The notes beneath the pieces were generated by a model that was not told where the DNA came from, made no database searches, and saw only the letters and a program-made list of their open reading frames with translations. Source: Streptomyces griseoflavus (GTDB taxonomy: Bacteria > Actinomycetota > Actinomycetes > Streptomycetales > Streptomycetaceae). Taken from it: DNA of 64,000 nucleotides. Each line of letters begins with the position of its first letter. The stretch's first letter is position 1. A program made the position numbers and the translations under genes. Location: the NCBI RefSeq assembly GCF_014649995.1, contig NZ_BMUC01000010.1, forward strand, positions 152,814 to 216,813, read 5' to 3'. Shown in pieces: positions 43,142 to 51,951 of this stretch.

Positions 43142-43153
43142 TGAATCGTTTCA
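43142..43153. promoter_or_regulatory. LacI-type operator candidate near rhaI
   Basis: TGAATCGTTTCA is a near-palindrome with the CG centre common to LacI-family sites, 41 bases upstream of the rhaI start. Confidence 0.6.
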
Positions 43154-43193
43154 CTCCGTGGTCGTTACGACCCGATGTCACAGGAGCCCTGAC

Positions 43194-44354
43194 GTGACCG
43201 AGCTCGCCGCGGCGAAGGCCGCTCTGAAGACCCAGGCAGTCGAGACGCCGTCGTGGGCGTACGGGAACTCGGGGACCCGTTTCAAGGTGTTCGCGCAGCA
43301 GGGCGTCCCCCGCTCCGCGCGGGAGAAGCTGGACGACGCGGCCAAGGTGCACGAGTTCACTGGGGTCGCGCCCACCGTTGCGCTGCACATCCCGTGGGAC
43401 AGGGTCGAGGACTACGCGGCGCTGGCCCGGCACGCCGAGGACCGCGGCGTGAGGCTCGGCACCATCAACTCCAACACCTTCCAGGACGACGACTACCGGC
43501 TGGGCAGCATCTGCCACCCGGACGCGGCGGTGCGCAGGAAGGCCGTGGACCATCTGCTGGAGTGCGTCGACATCATGGACGCCACCGGCTCCAAGGACCT
43601 CAAACTGTGGTTCGCCGACGGGACGAACTACCCCGGCCAGGACGACGTCCGGGCGCGGCAGGACCGGCTCGCCGAAGGGCTGCGCGAGGTGTACGAGCGG
43701 CTCGGCGAAGGGCAGCGGATGCTGCTGGAGTACAAGCTCTTCGAGCCGGCGTTCTACACGACGGACGTGCCGGACTGGGGGACGGCCTACGCCCACTGCC
43801 TGAAGCTCGGCGAGAGGGCCCGGGTCGTCGTCGACACGGGCCACCACGCGCCGGGGACCAACATCGAGTTCATCGTCGCGACGCTGCTGCGGGAGGGGAA
43901 GCTCGGCGGGTTCGACTTCAACTCGCGGTTCTACGCCGACGACGACCTGATGGTGGGGGCGGCGGATCCGTTCCAGCTGTTCCGGATCATGTACGAGGTG
44001 ATCCGCGGGGGCGGTTTCACGTCCGAGGTGGCGTTCATGCTGGACCAGTGCCACAACATCGAGGCGAAGATCCCGGCGATCATCCGTTCCGTGATGAACG
44101 TCCAGGAGGCGACGGCCAAGGCGCTGCTGGTGGACCGGACCGCGCTGGCCGAGGCGCAGGCCTCGGGGGACGTGCTGGGCGCCAACGCCGTGCTGATGGA
44201 CGCCTACGACACGGACGTGCGTCCGCTGCTGCGTGAGGTGCGCCAGGAGATGGGGCTGGACCCCGAGCCCCTCGCCGCGTACCGGCGGTCCGGGTGGGCC
44301 GAGCGGATCGTCGCCGAGCGGGTCGGCGGGCAGCAGGCGGGGTGGGGGGCGTGA
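43194..44354 (+). CDS. rhaI: L-rhamnose isomerase
   Basis: A 386-aa TIM-barrel sugar isomerase converting L-rhamnose to L-rhamnulose. Metal-binding and catalytic stretches are visible: LLEYKLFEPAFYTTDVPDWG, VVDTGHHAPGTNIEFIV and FDFNSRFYADDDLMVG. The family is the Pseudomonas-type RhaI rather than the E. coli RhaA. The GTG at 43194 has AGGAG six bases upstream. It leads the plus-strand catabolic operon. Confidence 0.92.
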   Translation: MTELAAAKAALKTQAVETPSWAYGNSGTRFKVFAQQGVPRSAREKLDDAAKVHEFTGVAPTVALHIPWDRVEDYAALARHAEDRGVRLGTINSNTFQDDDYRLGSICHPDAAVRRKAVDHLLECVDIMDATGSKDLKLWFADGTNYPGQDDVRARQDRLAEGLREVYERLGEGQRMLLEYKLFEPAFYTTDVPDWGTAYAHCLKLGERARVVVDTGHHAPGTNIEFIVATLLREGKLGGFDFNSRFYADDDLMVGAADPFQLFRIMYEVIRGGGFTSEVAFMLDQCHNIEAKIPAIIRSVMNVQEATAKALLVDRTALAEAQASGDVLGANAVLMDAYDTDVRPLLREVRQEMGLDPEPLAAYRRSGWAERIVAERVGGQQAGWGA

Positions 44355-44405
44355 ACGCCCGCCGGCTTCCCGTCCGTTGCGGGCTGCCCGCCGCCGGTGG
44401 CCGGC

Positions 44406-44427
44406 CGCGCAGTTCCCCGCGCCCCTG
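44406..44427 (-). repeat. dispersed Streptomyces intergenic repeat
   Basis: CGCGCAGTTCCCCGCGCCCCTG, read in reverse as CAGGGGCGCGGGGAACTGCGCG, is a sequence I recognise as recurring in Streptomyces intergenic spaces, often as part of hairpins. It lies in the 114 bases between rhaI and the aldolase gene; a degenerate copy is at 5853-5888. Confidence 0.55.
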
Positions 44428-44468
44428 AGTACTCACCTCACCCTCTCCCGAGAAGGAACCGCACCCTC

Positions 44469-46508
44469 ATGGCAACCCATCCCGAAGCCGCCGCTCTCCT
44501 CGCCCGGTCGCACCGCCTCGGTGCCGATCCCCGCAACACCAACTACGCCGGTGGCAACACCTCCGCCAAGGGCACCGGGACCGACCCCGTCACCGGGGGT
44601 GACGTCGAGCTGATGTGGGTCAAGGGTTCCGGCGGGGATCTCGGGACGCTGACCGGGGCGGGGCTGGCCGTGCTGCGGCTGGACCGGCTGCGGGCGCTCG
44701 CCGGCGTGTACCCGGGCGTCGAGCGCGAGGACGAGATGGTCGGGGCGTTCGACTACTGCCTGCACGGCAAAGGGGGCGCCGCGCCCTCGATCGACACCGC
44801 GATGCACGGGCTCGTCGACGCCGCCCACGTGGACCACCTCCACCCCGACTCCGGCATCGCGCTCGCCTGCGCCGCCGACGGGGAGAGGCTGACCGCCGAC
44901 TGCTTCGGTGACACGGTGGTGTGGGTGCCGTGGCGGCGGCCCGGGTTCCAGCTGGGGCTGGACATCGCCGCCGTGAAGGAGGCCAACCCGCAGGCCGTCG
45001 GGTGTGTGCTCGGGGGCCACGGGATCACCGCGTGGGGCGACACCTCCGAGGAGTGCGAGCGCAACTCGCTGCACATCATCCGCACCGCCGAGACGTTCCT
45101 CGCCGAGCGCGGCCGGCCGGAGCCGTTCGGACCGGTGATCGAGGGGTACGAGGCCCTGCCCGCGGACGAGCGGCGGGAGCGCGCCGCCGCCCTGGCGCCG
45201 TACGTGCGAGCCGTCGCCTCGCAGGACCGGGCCCAGGTCGGCCACTTCGACGACTCCGGCGCCGTGCTGGACTTCCTGGCCCGCGCCGAGCACCCGCGGC
45301 TGGCCGCGCTGGGCACCTCCTGCCCCGACCACTTCCTGCGCACCAAGGTCCGGCCGCTCGTCCTCGACCTGCCGCCGGCCGCCCCGCTCGACGAGGCCGT
45401 CGCCCGGCTGAGGGAACTGCACACCGCCTACCGCGAGGACTACGCCGCCTACTACGCCCGCCACGCGGAGCCCGACTCCCCCGCGATGCGCGGGGCCGAC
45501 CCGGCGATCGTGCTGGTGCCGGGCGTGGGCATGTTCAGCTTCGGCAAGGACAAGCAGACCGCGCGGGTGGCCGGGGAGTTCTACCTCAACGCGGTCAACG
45601 TGATGCGCGGCGCCGAGGCGGTCTCCGCCTACGCGCCGATCGAGGAGTCGGAGAAGTTCCGCATCGAGTACTGGGCGCTGGAGGAGGCCAAGCTCCGGCG
45701 GATGCCGGAGCCGAAGCCGCTCGCGACGCGGGTCGCGCTCGTCACCGGCGCCGGCAGCGGGATCGGCAGGGCGATCGCTCGGCGGCTGGCGGCCGAGGGC
45801 GCGTGCGTGGTGGTGGCCGATCTCGACGGGGAGAACGCGGCCCGGGTCGCCGAGGAGCTGGGCGGGTCCGACCGGGCCGTCGCCGTGACCGTCGACGTCA
45901 CCGACGAGGAGCAGATCGCCGCCGCCTTCCGGGCCGCCGTCCTCGCCTTCGGCGGGGTCGACCTGGTGGTGAACAACGCCGGGATCTCGATCTCCAAGCC
46001 GCTGCTCGAGACGTCCGCGAAGGACTGGGACCTCCAGCACGACATCATGGCCCGCGGCTCCTTCCTCGTCTCGCGCGAGGCCGCCCGCGTGATGATCGCG
46101 CAGGACCTGGGCGGCGACATCGTGTACATCGCCTCGAAGAACGCGGTGTTCGCCGGTCCGAACAACATCGCCTACTCCGCGGCCAAGGCCGACCAGGCCC
46201 ATCAGGTGCGGCTTCTGGCGGCCGAGCTGGGGGAGCACGGCATCCGGGTCAACGGTGTGAACCCGGACGGTGTGGTGCGCGGTTCCGGGATCTTCGCGGG
46301 CGGCTGGGGCGCCCAGCGCGCCGCCGTGTACGGGGTGCCGGAGGAGAAGCTCGGCGAGTTCTACGCGCAGCGGACGCTGCTCAAGCGGGAGGTGCTGCCC
46401 GAGCACGTGGCGGGCGCCGTGTTCGCGCTGACCGGCGGCGACCTCACCCACACCACCGGACTGCACGTCCCGGTCGACGCCGGCGTCGCCGCCGCGTTCC
46501 TGCGATGA
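44469..46508 (+). CDS. rhaD: bifunctional rhamnulose-1-phosphate aldolase / lactaldehyde dehydrogenase
   Basis: A 679-aa fusion (also called RhaEW). Residues about 1-415 are a class II, zinc-type aldolase domain, cleaving rhamnulose-1-phosphate to dihydroxyacetone phosphate and L-lactaldehyde. From about 420 a short-chain dehydrogenase begins with T426-GAGSGIG and carries the catalytic Y569-SAAK573 pair; it is proposed to oxidise lactaldehyde to L-lactate. The ATG at 44469 follows a GAAGGA site with long spacing. Its stop overlaps rhaB as ATGA. Confidence 0.92.
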   Translation: MATHPEAAALLARSHRLGADPRNTNYAGGNTSAKGTGTDPVTGGDVELMWVKGSGGDLGTLTGAGLAVLRLDRLRALAGVYPGVEREDEMVGAFDYCLHGKGGAAPSIDTAMHGLVDAAHVDHLHPDSGIALACAADGERLTADCFGDTVVWVPWRRPGFQLGLDIAAVKEANPQAVGCVLGGHGITAWGDTSEECERNSLHIIRTAETFLAERGRPEPFGPVIEGYEALPADERRERAAALAPYVRAVASQDRAQVGHFDDSGAVLDFLARAEHPRLAALGTSCPDHFLRTKVRPLVLDLPPAAPLDEAVARLRELHTAYREDYAAYYARHAEPDSPAMRGADPAIVLVPGVGMFSFGKDKQTARVAGEFYLNAVNVMRGAEAVSAYAPIEESEKFRIEYWALEEAKLRRMPEPKPLATRVALVTGAGSGIGRAIARRLAAEGACVVVADLDGENAARVAEELGGSDRAVAVTVDVTDEEQIAAAFRAAVLAFGGVDLVVNNAGISISKPLLETSAKDWDLQHDIMARGSFLVSREAARVMIAQDLGGDIVYIASKNAVFAGPNNIAYSAAKADQAHQVRLLAAELGEHGIRVNGVNPDGVVRGSGIFAGGWGAQRAAVYGVPEEKLGEFYAQRTLLKREVLPEHVAGAVFALTGGDLTHTTGLHVPVDAGVAAAFLR

Positions 46509-47953
46509 GCACCGCCGTGAAGTCGTACGCCGCGGTCGACCTCGGCGCGTCCAGCGGGCGTGTCATGGTCGGCCGCGTCGGCCCCGGCAGCCTGGAGCTC
46601 ACCGAGGCCCACCGTTTCCCGAACCGGCCGGTCCGCATGCCCGAGGGGCTGCGCTGGGACGTCCTGGGGCTGTACGCGGGGGTGCTCGACGGACTGAGGG
46701 CGGCGGGGGCGGTCGACTCGGTCGGCGTCGACAGCTGGGCCGTGGACTACGGGCTGCTGGACGCGGACGGTGCGCTGCTCGGCAACCCCGTGCACTACCG
46801 CGACAGCCGTACCGACGGGGTCGCCGAGAAGGTGTGGGCCGCGGTGCCCCCCGAGGAGCTGTACGCGGCGACCGGACTGCAGTACGCGCCCTTCAACACC
46901 CTGTACCAGTTGACGGCGGCTCGCGGTTCGGCGCAACTAGCCCACGCTGAAGGGCTGTTGCTGATACCCGACCTGTTGGCGTACTGGCTCACCGGTGAGC
47001 GGGGCACGGAGCTGACCAACGCCTCGACCACCCAGCTGATCGACCCGCGCACCCGGGACTGGGCGCACGGGGTCGCGGAGCGGCTGGGCATCGACCTCGG
47101 GATGTTCGCGCCGCTGCGCCGTCCGGGCGATCCGGCCGGGGTGCTGCGGCCGGAGGTGCTGGAGGAGACGGGGCTCGCCGGGCCGGTCCCGGTGACGGCG
47201 GTCTGCTCGCACGACACCGCGTCCGCGGTGGCGGCGGTGCCGGCGGACGGTGAGCGGTTCGCGTACATCTGTACCGGCACCTGGTCACTGGCCGGTCTCG
47301 AACTGGACGGGCCGGTGCTGACCGAGGAGAGCCGGGCGGCCAACTTCACCAATGAGCTGGGGCTGGACGGCACGGTCCGCTATCTGCGCAACATCATGGG
47401 CCTGTGGCTGCTCCAGGAGTGCCTGCGGGCCTGGGGCGAGCCCGATCTCGGCGCGCTGCTGCTCGACGCGGCCGAGGTGCCGGCGCTGCGGTCGGTGGTG
47501 GACGCCGGGGACGCGGCGTTCCTCGCGCCGGGGCGGATGCCGGAACGGATCGCCGGGGCCTGCCGGGACTCGGGGCAGCCGGTGCCGGCCACCCGGGCCG
47601 AGGTCACGCGCTGCATCCTGGACTCGCTCGCCCTGGCGCACCGCAGGGCCGTCGAGGACGCGCAGCGGCTCGCCGGACGGTCCGCCGACGTCGTGCACAT
47701 CGTGGGCGGCGGCACCCGCAACGCCCTGCTGTGCCAGCTCACCGCCGACGCCTGCGGGCTGCCGGTGGTGTCCGGGCCGACGGAGGCGGCGGCGCTGGGC
47801 AACGTACTGGTGCAGGCCCGTGCGCACGGCATGGTCGGCGACCTCGCCGGGATGCGGCGGCTGCTCACCCGCACGCAGCCGCTGACCCGGTACGAACCGC
47901 GCGGCGGCACCCGGCCGTGGCAGGCGGCGCTGGCCCGGCTCGCCCGGGGCTGA
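46505..47953 (+). CDS. rhaB: rhamnulokinase
   Basis: A 482-aa FGGY-family sugar kinase that phosphorylates L-rhamnulose. The N-terminal phosphate loop is AVDLGASSGRVMVG, the substrate/catalytic region SVGVDSWAVDYGLLD, and the ATP-binding loop VHIVGGGTRNALLCQL. The ATG at 46505 overlaps the aldolase stop codon, indicating coupled translation. A small hairpin (ACGGGGG/CCCCCGT, 47953-47969) separates it from lutA, which may lower but not abolish readthrough. Confidence 0.92.
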   Translation: MSTAVKSYAAVDLGASSGRVMVGRVGPGSLELTEAHRFPNRPVRMPEGLRWDVLGLYAGVLDGLRAAGAVDSVGVDSWAVDYGLLDADGALLGNPVHYRDSRTDGVAEKVWAAVPPEELYAATGLQYAPFNTLYQLTAARGSAQLAHAEGLLLIPDLLAYWLTGERGTELTNASTTQLIDPRTRDWAHGVAERLGIDLGMFAPLRRPGDPAGVLRPEVLEETGLAGPVPVTAVCSHDTASAVAAVPADGERFAYICTGTWSLAGLELDGPVLTEESRAANFTNELGLDGTVRYLRNIMGLWLLQECLRAWGEPDLGALLLDAAEVPALRSVVDAGDAAFLAPGRMPERIAGACRDSGQPVPATRAEVTRCILDSLALAHRRAVEDAQRLAGRSADVVHIVGGGTRNALLCQLTADACGLPVVSGPTEAAALGNVLVQARAHGMVGDLAGMRRLLTRTQPLTRYEPRGGTRPWQAALARLARG

Positions 47954-48027
47954 CGGGGGTCTCCCCCGTGCCGTCGCTCCCGCACTACCCTGCATTCACC
48001 CGATGACCGATTCCACGAGGAGCCGCG

Positions 48028-48783
48028 ATGCGTGTCGCCCTGTTCCTGACCTGCGTCAACGACACGCTCTATCCGGACACCGGGCGCGCGGTGGTGAAAC
48101 TCCTGACCAGACTGGGCGTCGACGTCGACTTCCCCATGGCGCAGACCTGTTGCGGTCAGGCGCACTACAACACCGGGTACCGGCACCAGGCGGAGCCGAT
48201 GGCCCGGCACTTCTCCGATGTCTTCGGGGACTACGAGGCGATCGTGACACCGTCCGGTTCGTGCGGGGCGATGGTGCGGGAGCTGTATCCGCGGATGGGT
48301 GAGCGGGCCCGGGCGGAAGGGCGCGGGGACACCCTCGCGGCGACGCTGGCCCCGGTGGTGCCGAAGACCTACGAACTCACCGAGTTCCTGGTGGACGTGC
48401 TGGGCGTGACGGACGTCGGGGCGTACTACCCGCACAAGGTCACCTACCACCCGACCTGTCACGGACTGCGCGGGCTGGGCCTCGGCGAACGGCCGTTGCG
48501 GCTGCTGCGGGCGGTCCGGGGGCTGGAGCTGGCCGAGTTGCCCGGTGCGGACGAGTGCTGCGGCTTCGGCGGCACCTTCGCGCTGAAGAACTCCGACGTC
48601 TCGGCGGCCATGGGCACCGACAAGGTGCGCAACGCCGAGTCGACGGGCGCCGAGGTGCTGTGCGCGGCGGACAACTCCTGCCTGATGCACATCGGCGGGA
48701 CGATGACCAGGCTGCGCACCGGCATGCGGCCGGTGCACATCGCGGAGATCCTGGCGAGCACGGAGGAGGAGCCGGCCGTATGA
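48028..48783 (+). CDS. lutA: L-lactate oxidation complex subunit LutA (Fe-S binding)
   Basis: A 251-aa protein with two CCG-type cysteine domains (AQTCCGQAHYNTG and DECCGFGGTFALKN, plus PSGSCG and DNSCLMH), as in LutA/YkgE and heterodisulfide-reductase-like proteins. With LutB and LutC it oxidises L-lactate to pyruvate. The ATG at 48028 has GAGGAGC upstream. It follows rhaB by 74 bases, consistent with L-lactate being the end product of the rhamnose branch. Confidence 0.92.
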   Translation: MRVALFLTCVNDTLYPDTGRAVVKLLTRLGVDVDFPMAQTCCGQAHYNTGYRHQAEPMARHFSDVFGDYEAIVTPSGSCGAMVRELYPRMGERARAEGRGDTLAATLAPVVPKTYELTEFLVDVLGVTDVGAYYPHKVTYHPTCHGLRGLGLGERPLRLLRAVRGLELAELPGADECCGFGGTFALKNSDVSAAMGTDKVRNAESTGAEVLCAADNSCLMHIGGTMTRLRTGMRPVHIAEILASTEEEPAV

Positions 48784-50282
48784 GCGGGACATTCGTCGGA
48801 ATGCCGGTGTTCCACCCGTCCACCCAGCCGGCGTTCGCGGAGGCCGCGCGGGACGCCGTGCGCGACGGTACCCTGCGCGGCAACCTGCGGCACGCCACGC
48901 ACACCATCCGGGCCAAGCGTGCGAAGGCCGTGGCGGAGGTGGCGGACTGGGCGGCCCTGCGGGAGGCCGGCAAGCGGATCAAGGACCACACGCTGCGTCA
49001 CCTCGACCGCTACCTGGAGCAGCTGGAGGCGGCGGTGACGGCCGCCGGCGGCACCGTGCACTGGGCCGCCGACGCCGGCGAGGCGAACCGGATCGTGACG
49101 CGGCTGGTCCAGGAGACCGGTGAGTCGGAGGTCGTCAAGGTCAAGTCGATGGCCACCCAGGAGATCGGCCTGAACGAGGCGCTGGAGGCGGCGGGCATCC
49201 GCGCCTACGAGACCGATCTGGCCGAGCTGATCGTGCAGTTGGGCAAGGACCGGCCCTCGCACATCCTGGTCCCGGCGATCCACCGCAACCGCGGGGAGAT
49301 CCGGGAGATCTTCGCCCGTGAGATGGGCGAGTGGGGCCGCGCCGCCCCTGAAGGGCTGACGGACACTCCGGCCGAACTGGCCGAAGCGGCACGGCTGCAT
49401 CTGCGGGAGAAGTTCCTGCGCGCCAAGGTCGGCGTCTCGGGCGCCAACTTCATGGTCGCCGAGACCGGCACGCTGGTGGTGGTGGAGTCCGAGGGCAACG
49501 GGCGGATGTGCCTGACCCTGCCCGAGACGCTGATCTCGGTCGTCGGCATCGAGAAGATCGTGCCCACCTGGCGGGACCTGGAGGTGTTCCTCCAGACCCT
49601 CCCCCGCTCCTCGACCGCCGAGCGGATGAACCCGTACACGTCGATGTGGACGGGGACGACGCGGGAGGACGGTCCGCGGACCTTCCACCTGGTCCTGCTG
49701 GACAACGGACGCACCGACACCCTGGCCGACGAGGTGGGCCGCCAGGCGCTGCGCTGCATCCGCTGCTCCGCCTGCCTCAACGTGTGCCCGGTGTACGAGC
49801 GGGCCGGCGGCCACGCCTACGGCTCGGTGTACCCGGGGCCGATCGGCGCGATCCTCAGCCCCCAACTGCGGGGCACCGGCAGCGACATCGACGCCTCCCT
49901 GCCCTACGCGTCCTCACTGTGCGGGGCCTGCTACGAGGTCTGCCCGGTCGCCATCGACATCCCCGAGGTCCTGGTGCACCTGCGGGAGCGGGTGGTCCAG
50001 GGCGGGGAGGCGACCCGGGGCGGCAACAAGGTGGTGCTCAAGCCGGCCAGGGGGCACGCCGCCGAGCGAGCCGCGATGCGCGCCGCCCGCTGGGCGTTCA
50101 CCTACCCCGGAGCCCTGCGCGCCGGGCAGCGCCTCGCCTCGCGCACCCGCCGCCTCCACCCGCGCACCCTTCCCGGCCCGGGCCGGGCGTGGAGCGGCAC
50201 CCGGGATCTGCCCCCGGTGCCGGCGGAGCCGTTCCGGGACTGGTGGCAGCGTACGCGGGGCGGGAAGGGAGCGGCGAAGTGA
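48780..50282 (+). CDS. lutB: L-lactate oxidation complex subunit LutB (Fe-S)
   Basis: A 500-aa protein combining a LUD domain (about 60-300) with a ferredoxin-like segment that binds two [4Fe-4S] clusters: C326-x2-C329-x2-C332-x3-C336 and C381-x2-C384-x3-C388. It is the LutB/YkgF component. Start and stop overlaps with lutA (ATGA) and lutC (GTGA) show tight translational coupling. The C-terminal end is Arg/Pro-rich. Confidence 0.93.
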   Translation: MSGTFVGMPVFHPSTQPAFAEAARDAVRDGTLRGNLRHATHTIRAKRAKAVAEVADWAALREAGKRIKDHTLRHLDRYLEQLEAAVTAAGGTVHWAADAGEANRIVTRLVQETGESEVVKVKSMATQEIGLNEALEAAGIRAYETDLAELIVQLGKDRPSHILVPAIHRNRGEIREIFAREMGEWGRAAPEGLTDTPAELAEAARLHLREKFLRAKVGVSGANFMVAETGTLVVVESEGNGRMCLTLPETLISVVGIEKIVPTWRDLEVFLQTLPRSSTAERMNPYTSMWTGTTREDGPRTFHLVLLDNGRTDTLADEVGRQALRCIRCSACLNVCPVYERAGGHAYGSVYPGPIGAILSPQLRGTGSDIDASLPYASSLCGACYEVCPVAIDIPEVLVHLRERVVQGGEATRGGNKVVLKPARGHAAERAAMRAARWAFTYPGALRAGQRLASRTRRLHPRTLPGPGRAWSGTRDLPPVPAEPFRDWWQRTRGGKGAAK

Positions 50283-50920
50283 GCAGCAGGGAACGGATCC
50301 TGGGCCGGGTGCGGCGCGCCCTCGCCGGCGTACCGGGGGACGACACCCCGTACGAGCGGGCCGTCGCCCGCGACTACCTGCGCGAGCACGGTGCGCGCAC
50401 CGTCGGGGAGACGGTGGAGCTGCTCGCGGAGAATCTGGCCGACTACCGGGCGGTCGTGCACCGTACGGACGCCGCCGGACTGGCCGGGGTGATCGCCGGG
50501 CTGCTCGCGGCGCGCGGCGCGTCGTCGGTCCTCGTGCCGCCGGGCCTCGACGAGGACTGGCTCGCCTCGACGGAGGTGGCGCGGGTCGCGGACCGGGCGG
50601 GGAGCACCCCGCGGGAACTGGACCGGGTCGACAGCGTGGTCACCGCCTGCGCGGTCGCCGTCGCGGAGACGGGCACGATCGTCCTCGACGGCTCCTCCGA
50701 CCAGGGCCGGCGCCGGATCACCCTCGTCCCCGACCACCACATCTGTGTGGTCCGCGTCCCGGACCAGGTCGTCTCCTCCGTCCCGCGGGCCCTCGAACGC
50801 CTCGACCCGGCCCGCCCGCTCACCTGGATCTCCGGCCCGTCGGCGACCAGTGACATCGAACTCGACCGGGTGGAGGGCGTGCACGGCCCGCGCACCCTGG
50901 AGGTCGTGCTGGTCGGGTGA
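50279..50920 (+). CDS. lutC: L-lactate oxidation complex subunit LutC
   Basis: A 213-aa LUD-domain protein, the LutC/YkgG component. It carries SRERILGRVRRAL, VAVAETGTIVLDG, RRITLVPDHHICVV and GPSATSDIELDRVEGVHGP, the conserved LUD pattern. It starts at a GTG overlapping the lutB stop. It closes the lut operon; a palindromic element lies between it and the MoxR gene. Confidence 0.92.
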   Translation: MSSRERILGRVRRALAGVPGDDTPYERAVARDYLREHGARTVGETVELLAENLADYRAVVHRTDAAGLAGVIAGLLAARGASSVLVPPGLDEDWLASTEVARVADRAGSTPRELDRVDSVVTACAVAVAETGTIVLDGSSDQGRRRITLVPDHHICVVRVPDQVVSSVPRALERLDPARPLTWISGPSATSDIELDRVEGVHGPRTLEVVLVG

Positions 50921-50998
50921 GCGGATGCCGAGGGGCGCCCATGGCCGCACTCCCCCGGTTCGGGCGGTGGCCCGCGACCGCGTGACAAGGAGGGTGAG

Positions 50999-51008
50999 CA
51001 AGCGCTTG
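50999..51008. promoter_or_regulatory. perfect 10-bp palindrome with LacI-like core
   Basis: CAAGCGCTTG lies 86 bases upstream of the MoxR gene. The AAGCGCTT centre is common in LacI-family operators, so this may control the MoxR-VWA pair; no dedicated regulator is adjacent. Confidence 0.35.
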
Positions 51009-51013
51009 GATAG

Positions 51014-51039
51014 GTCCGGACATCCCCGGGTGTCCGGAC
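51014..51039. terminator. palindrome between lutC and the MoxR gene
   Basis: GTCCGGACA (51014-51022) and TGTCCGGAC (51031-51039) form a perfect 9-bp stem around eight GC-rich bases. It could terminate the rha-lut transcript or serve as an operator for the next gene. Confidence 0.5.
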
Positions 51040-51093
51040 AGTGCCGTCACGCGGTCCGGCGCCTTCGTTCCCGCGCACAATCGGAGGTCCCCG

Positions 51094-51951
51094 TTGTTCA
51101 CTTCCGTCGACGACGTCTCCGCGCGCCTCGCCGAGACCGGATACCTGGCGTCGCCCGCGGTCGCCACGACCGTCTTCCTCGCCGACCGGCTCGGCAAGCC
51201 GCTGCTGGTGGAGGGACCCTCAGGGGTCGGCAAGACCGAGCTCGCCAAGGCCGTCGCCCGGGTCGCCGGGGCCCGGCTGGTCCGGCTCCAGTGCTACGAG
51301 GGCGTGGACGAGTCGCGGGCCCTGTACGAGTGGAACCACGCCAAGCAGCTGCTGCGCATCAGCGCCGGCAGGGGCGAGACGTGGGACGAGGCGCGCACGG
51401 ACATCTTCGGCGAGGAGTTCCTGCTGCCCCGTCCGCTGCTCACCGCGATCCGCGGCGACGACGCCAAGGTGCTGCTGATCGACGAGACCGACAAGGCGGA
51501 CGTGGAGGTCGAGGGACTGCTCCTCGAGGTGCTCAGCGACTTCCAGGTGACCGTTCCGGAGCTGGGCACCGTCACCGCGACCCGCCGGCCGTTCGTCGTC
51601 CTCACCTCGAACGCGACCCGGGAGCTGTCCGAGGCGCTGCGCCGCCGCTGCCTGTTCCTGCACATCGGCTTCCCCGACGCGGAGCTGGAGCGGCGGATCG
51701 TGCGGCTGAGGGTACCGGGCGTCGACACGGCGCTGGCCGAGTCCGTCGTCCGGGTGGTGGGTGCGCTGCGGGCGATGGACCTGCGGAAGGCGCCCTCCGT
51801 GGCGGAGACCGTCGACTGGGCCCGCACCCTGCTGGCGCTGGGCGCCGGCACGCTGGACGAGACGGTCGTACGCGACACCCTGGGCGTGATCCTCAAGCAC
51901 CAGGACGACATCCAGAAGGCGGCGGCCAAACTCGACCTGGACGCCCTGTGA
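51094..51951 (+). CDS. MoxR-family AAA+ ATPase
   Basis: A 285-aa MoxR ATPase with Walker A G41-P-S-G-V-G-K-T48 and Walker B ending D130-E131, plus a sensor region (LTSNATRELSEALRRRC). MoxR proteins act as chaperones that insert cofactors or mature complexes together with a VWA partner. The TTG at 51094 has CGGAGGT six bases upstream and no better start exists. The VWA gene overlaps its stop (GTGA), so the two form a pair. Confidence 0.88.
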   Translation: MFTSVDDVSARLAETGYLASPAVATTVFLADRLGKPLLVEGPSGVGKTELAKAVARVAGARLVRLQCYEGVDESRALYEWNHAKQLLRISAGRGETWDEARTDIFGEEFLLPRPLLTAIRGDDAKVLLIDETDKADVEVEGLLLEVLSDFQVTVPELGTVTATRRPFVVLTSNATRELSEALRRRCLFLHIGFPDAELERRIVRLRVPGVDTALAESVVRVVGALRAMDLRKAPSVAETVDWARTLLALGAGTLDETVVRDTLGVILKHQDDIQKAAAKLDLDAL

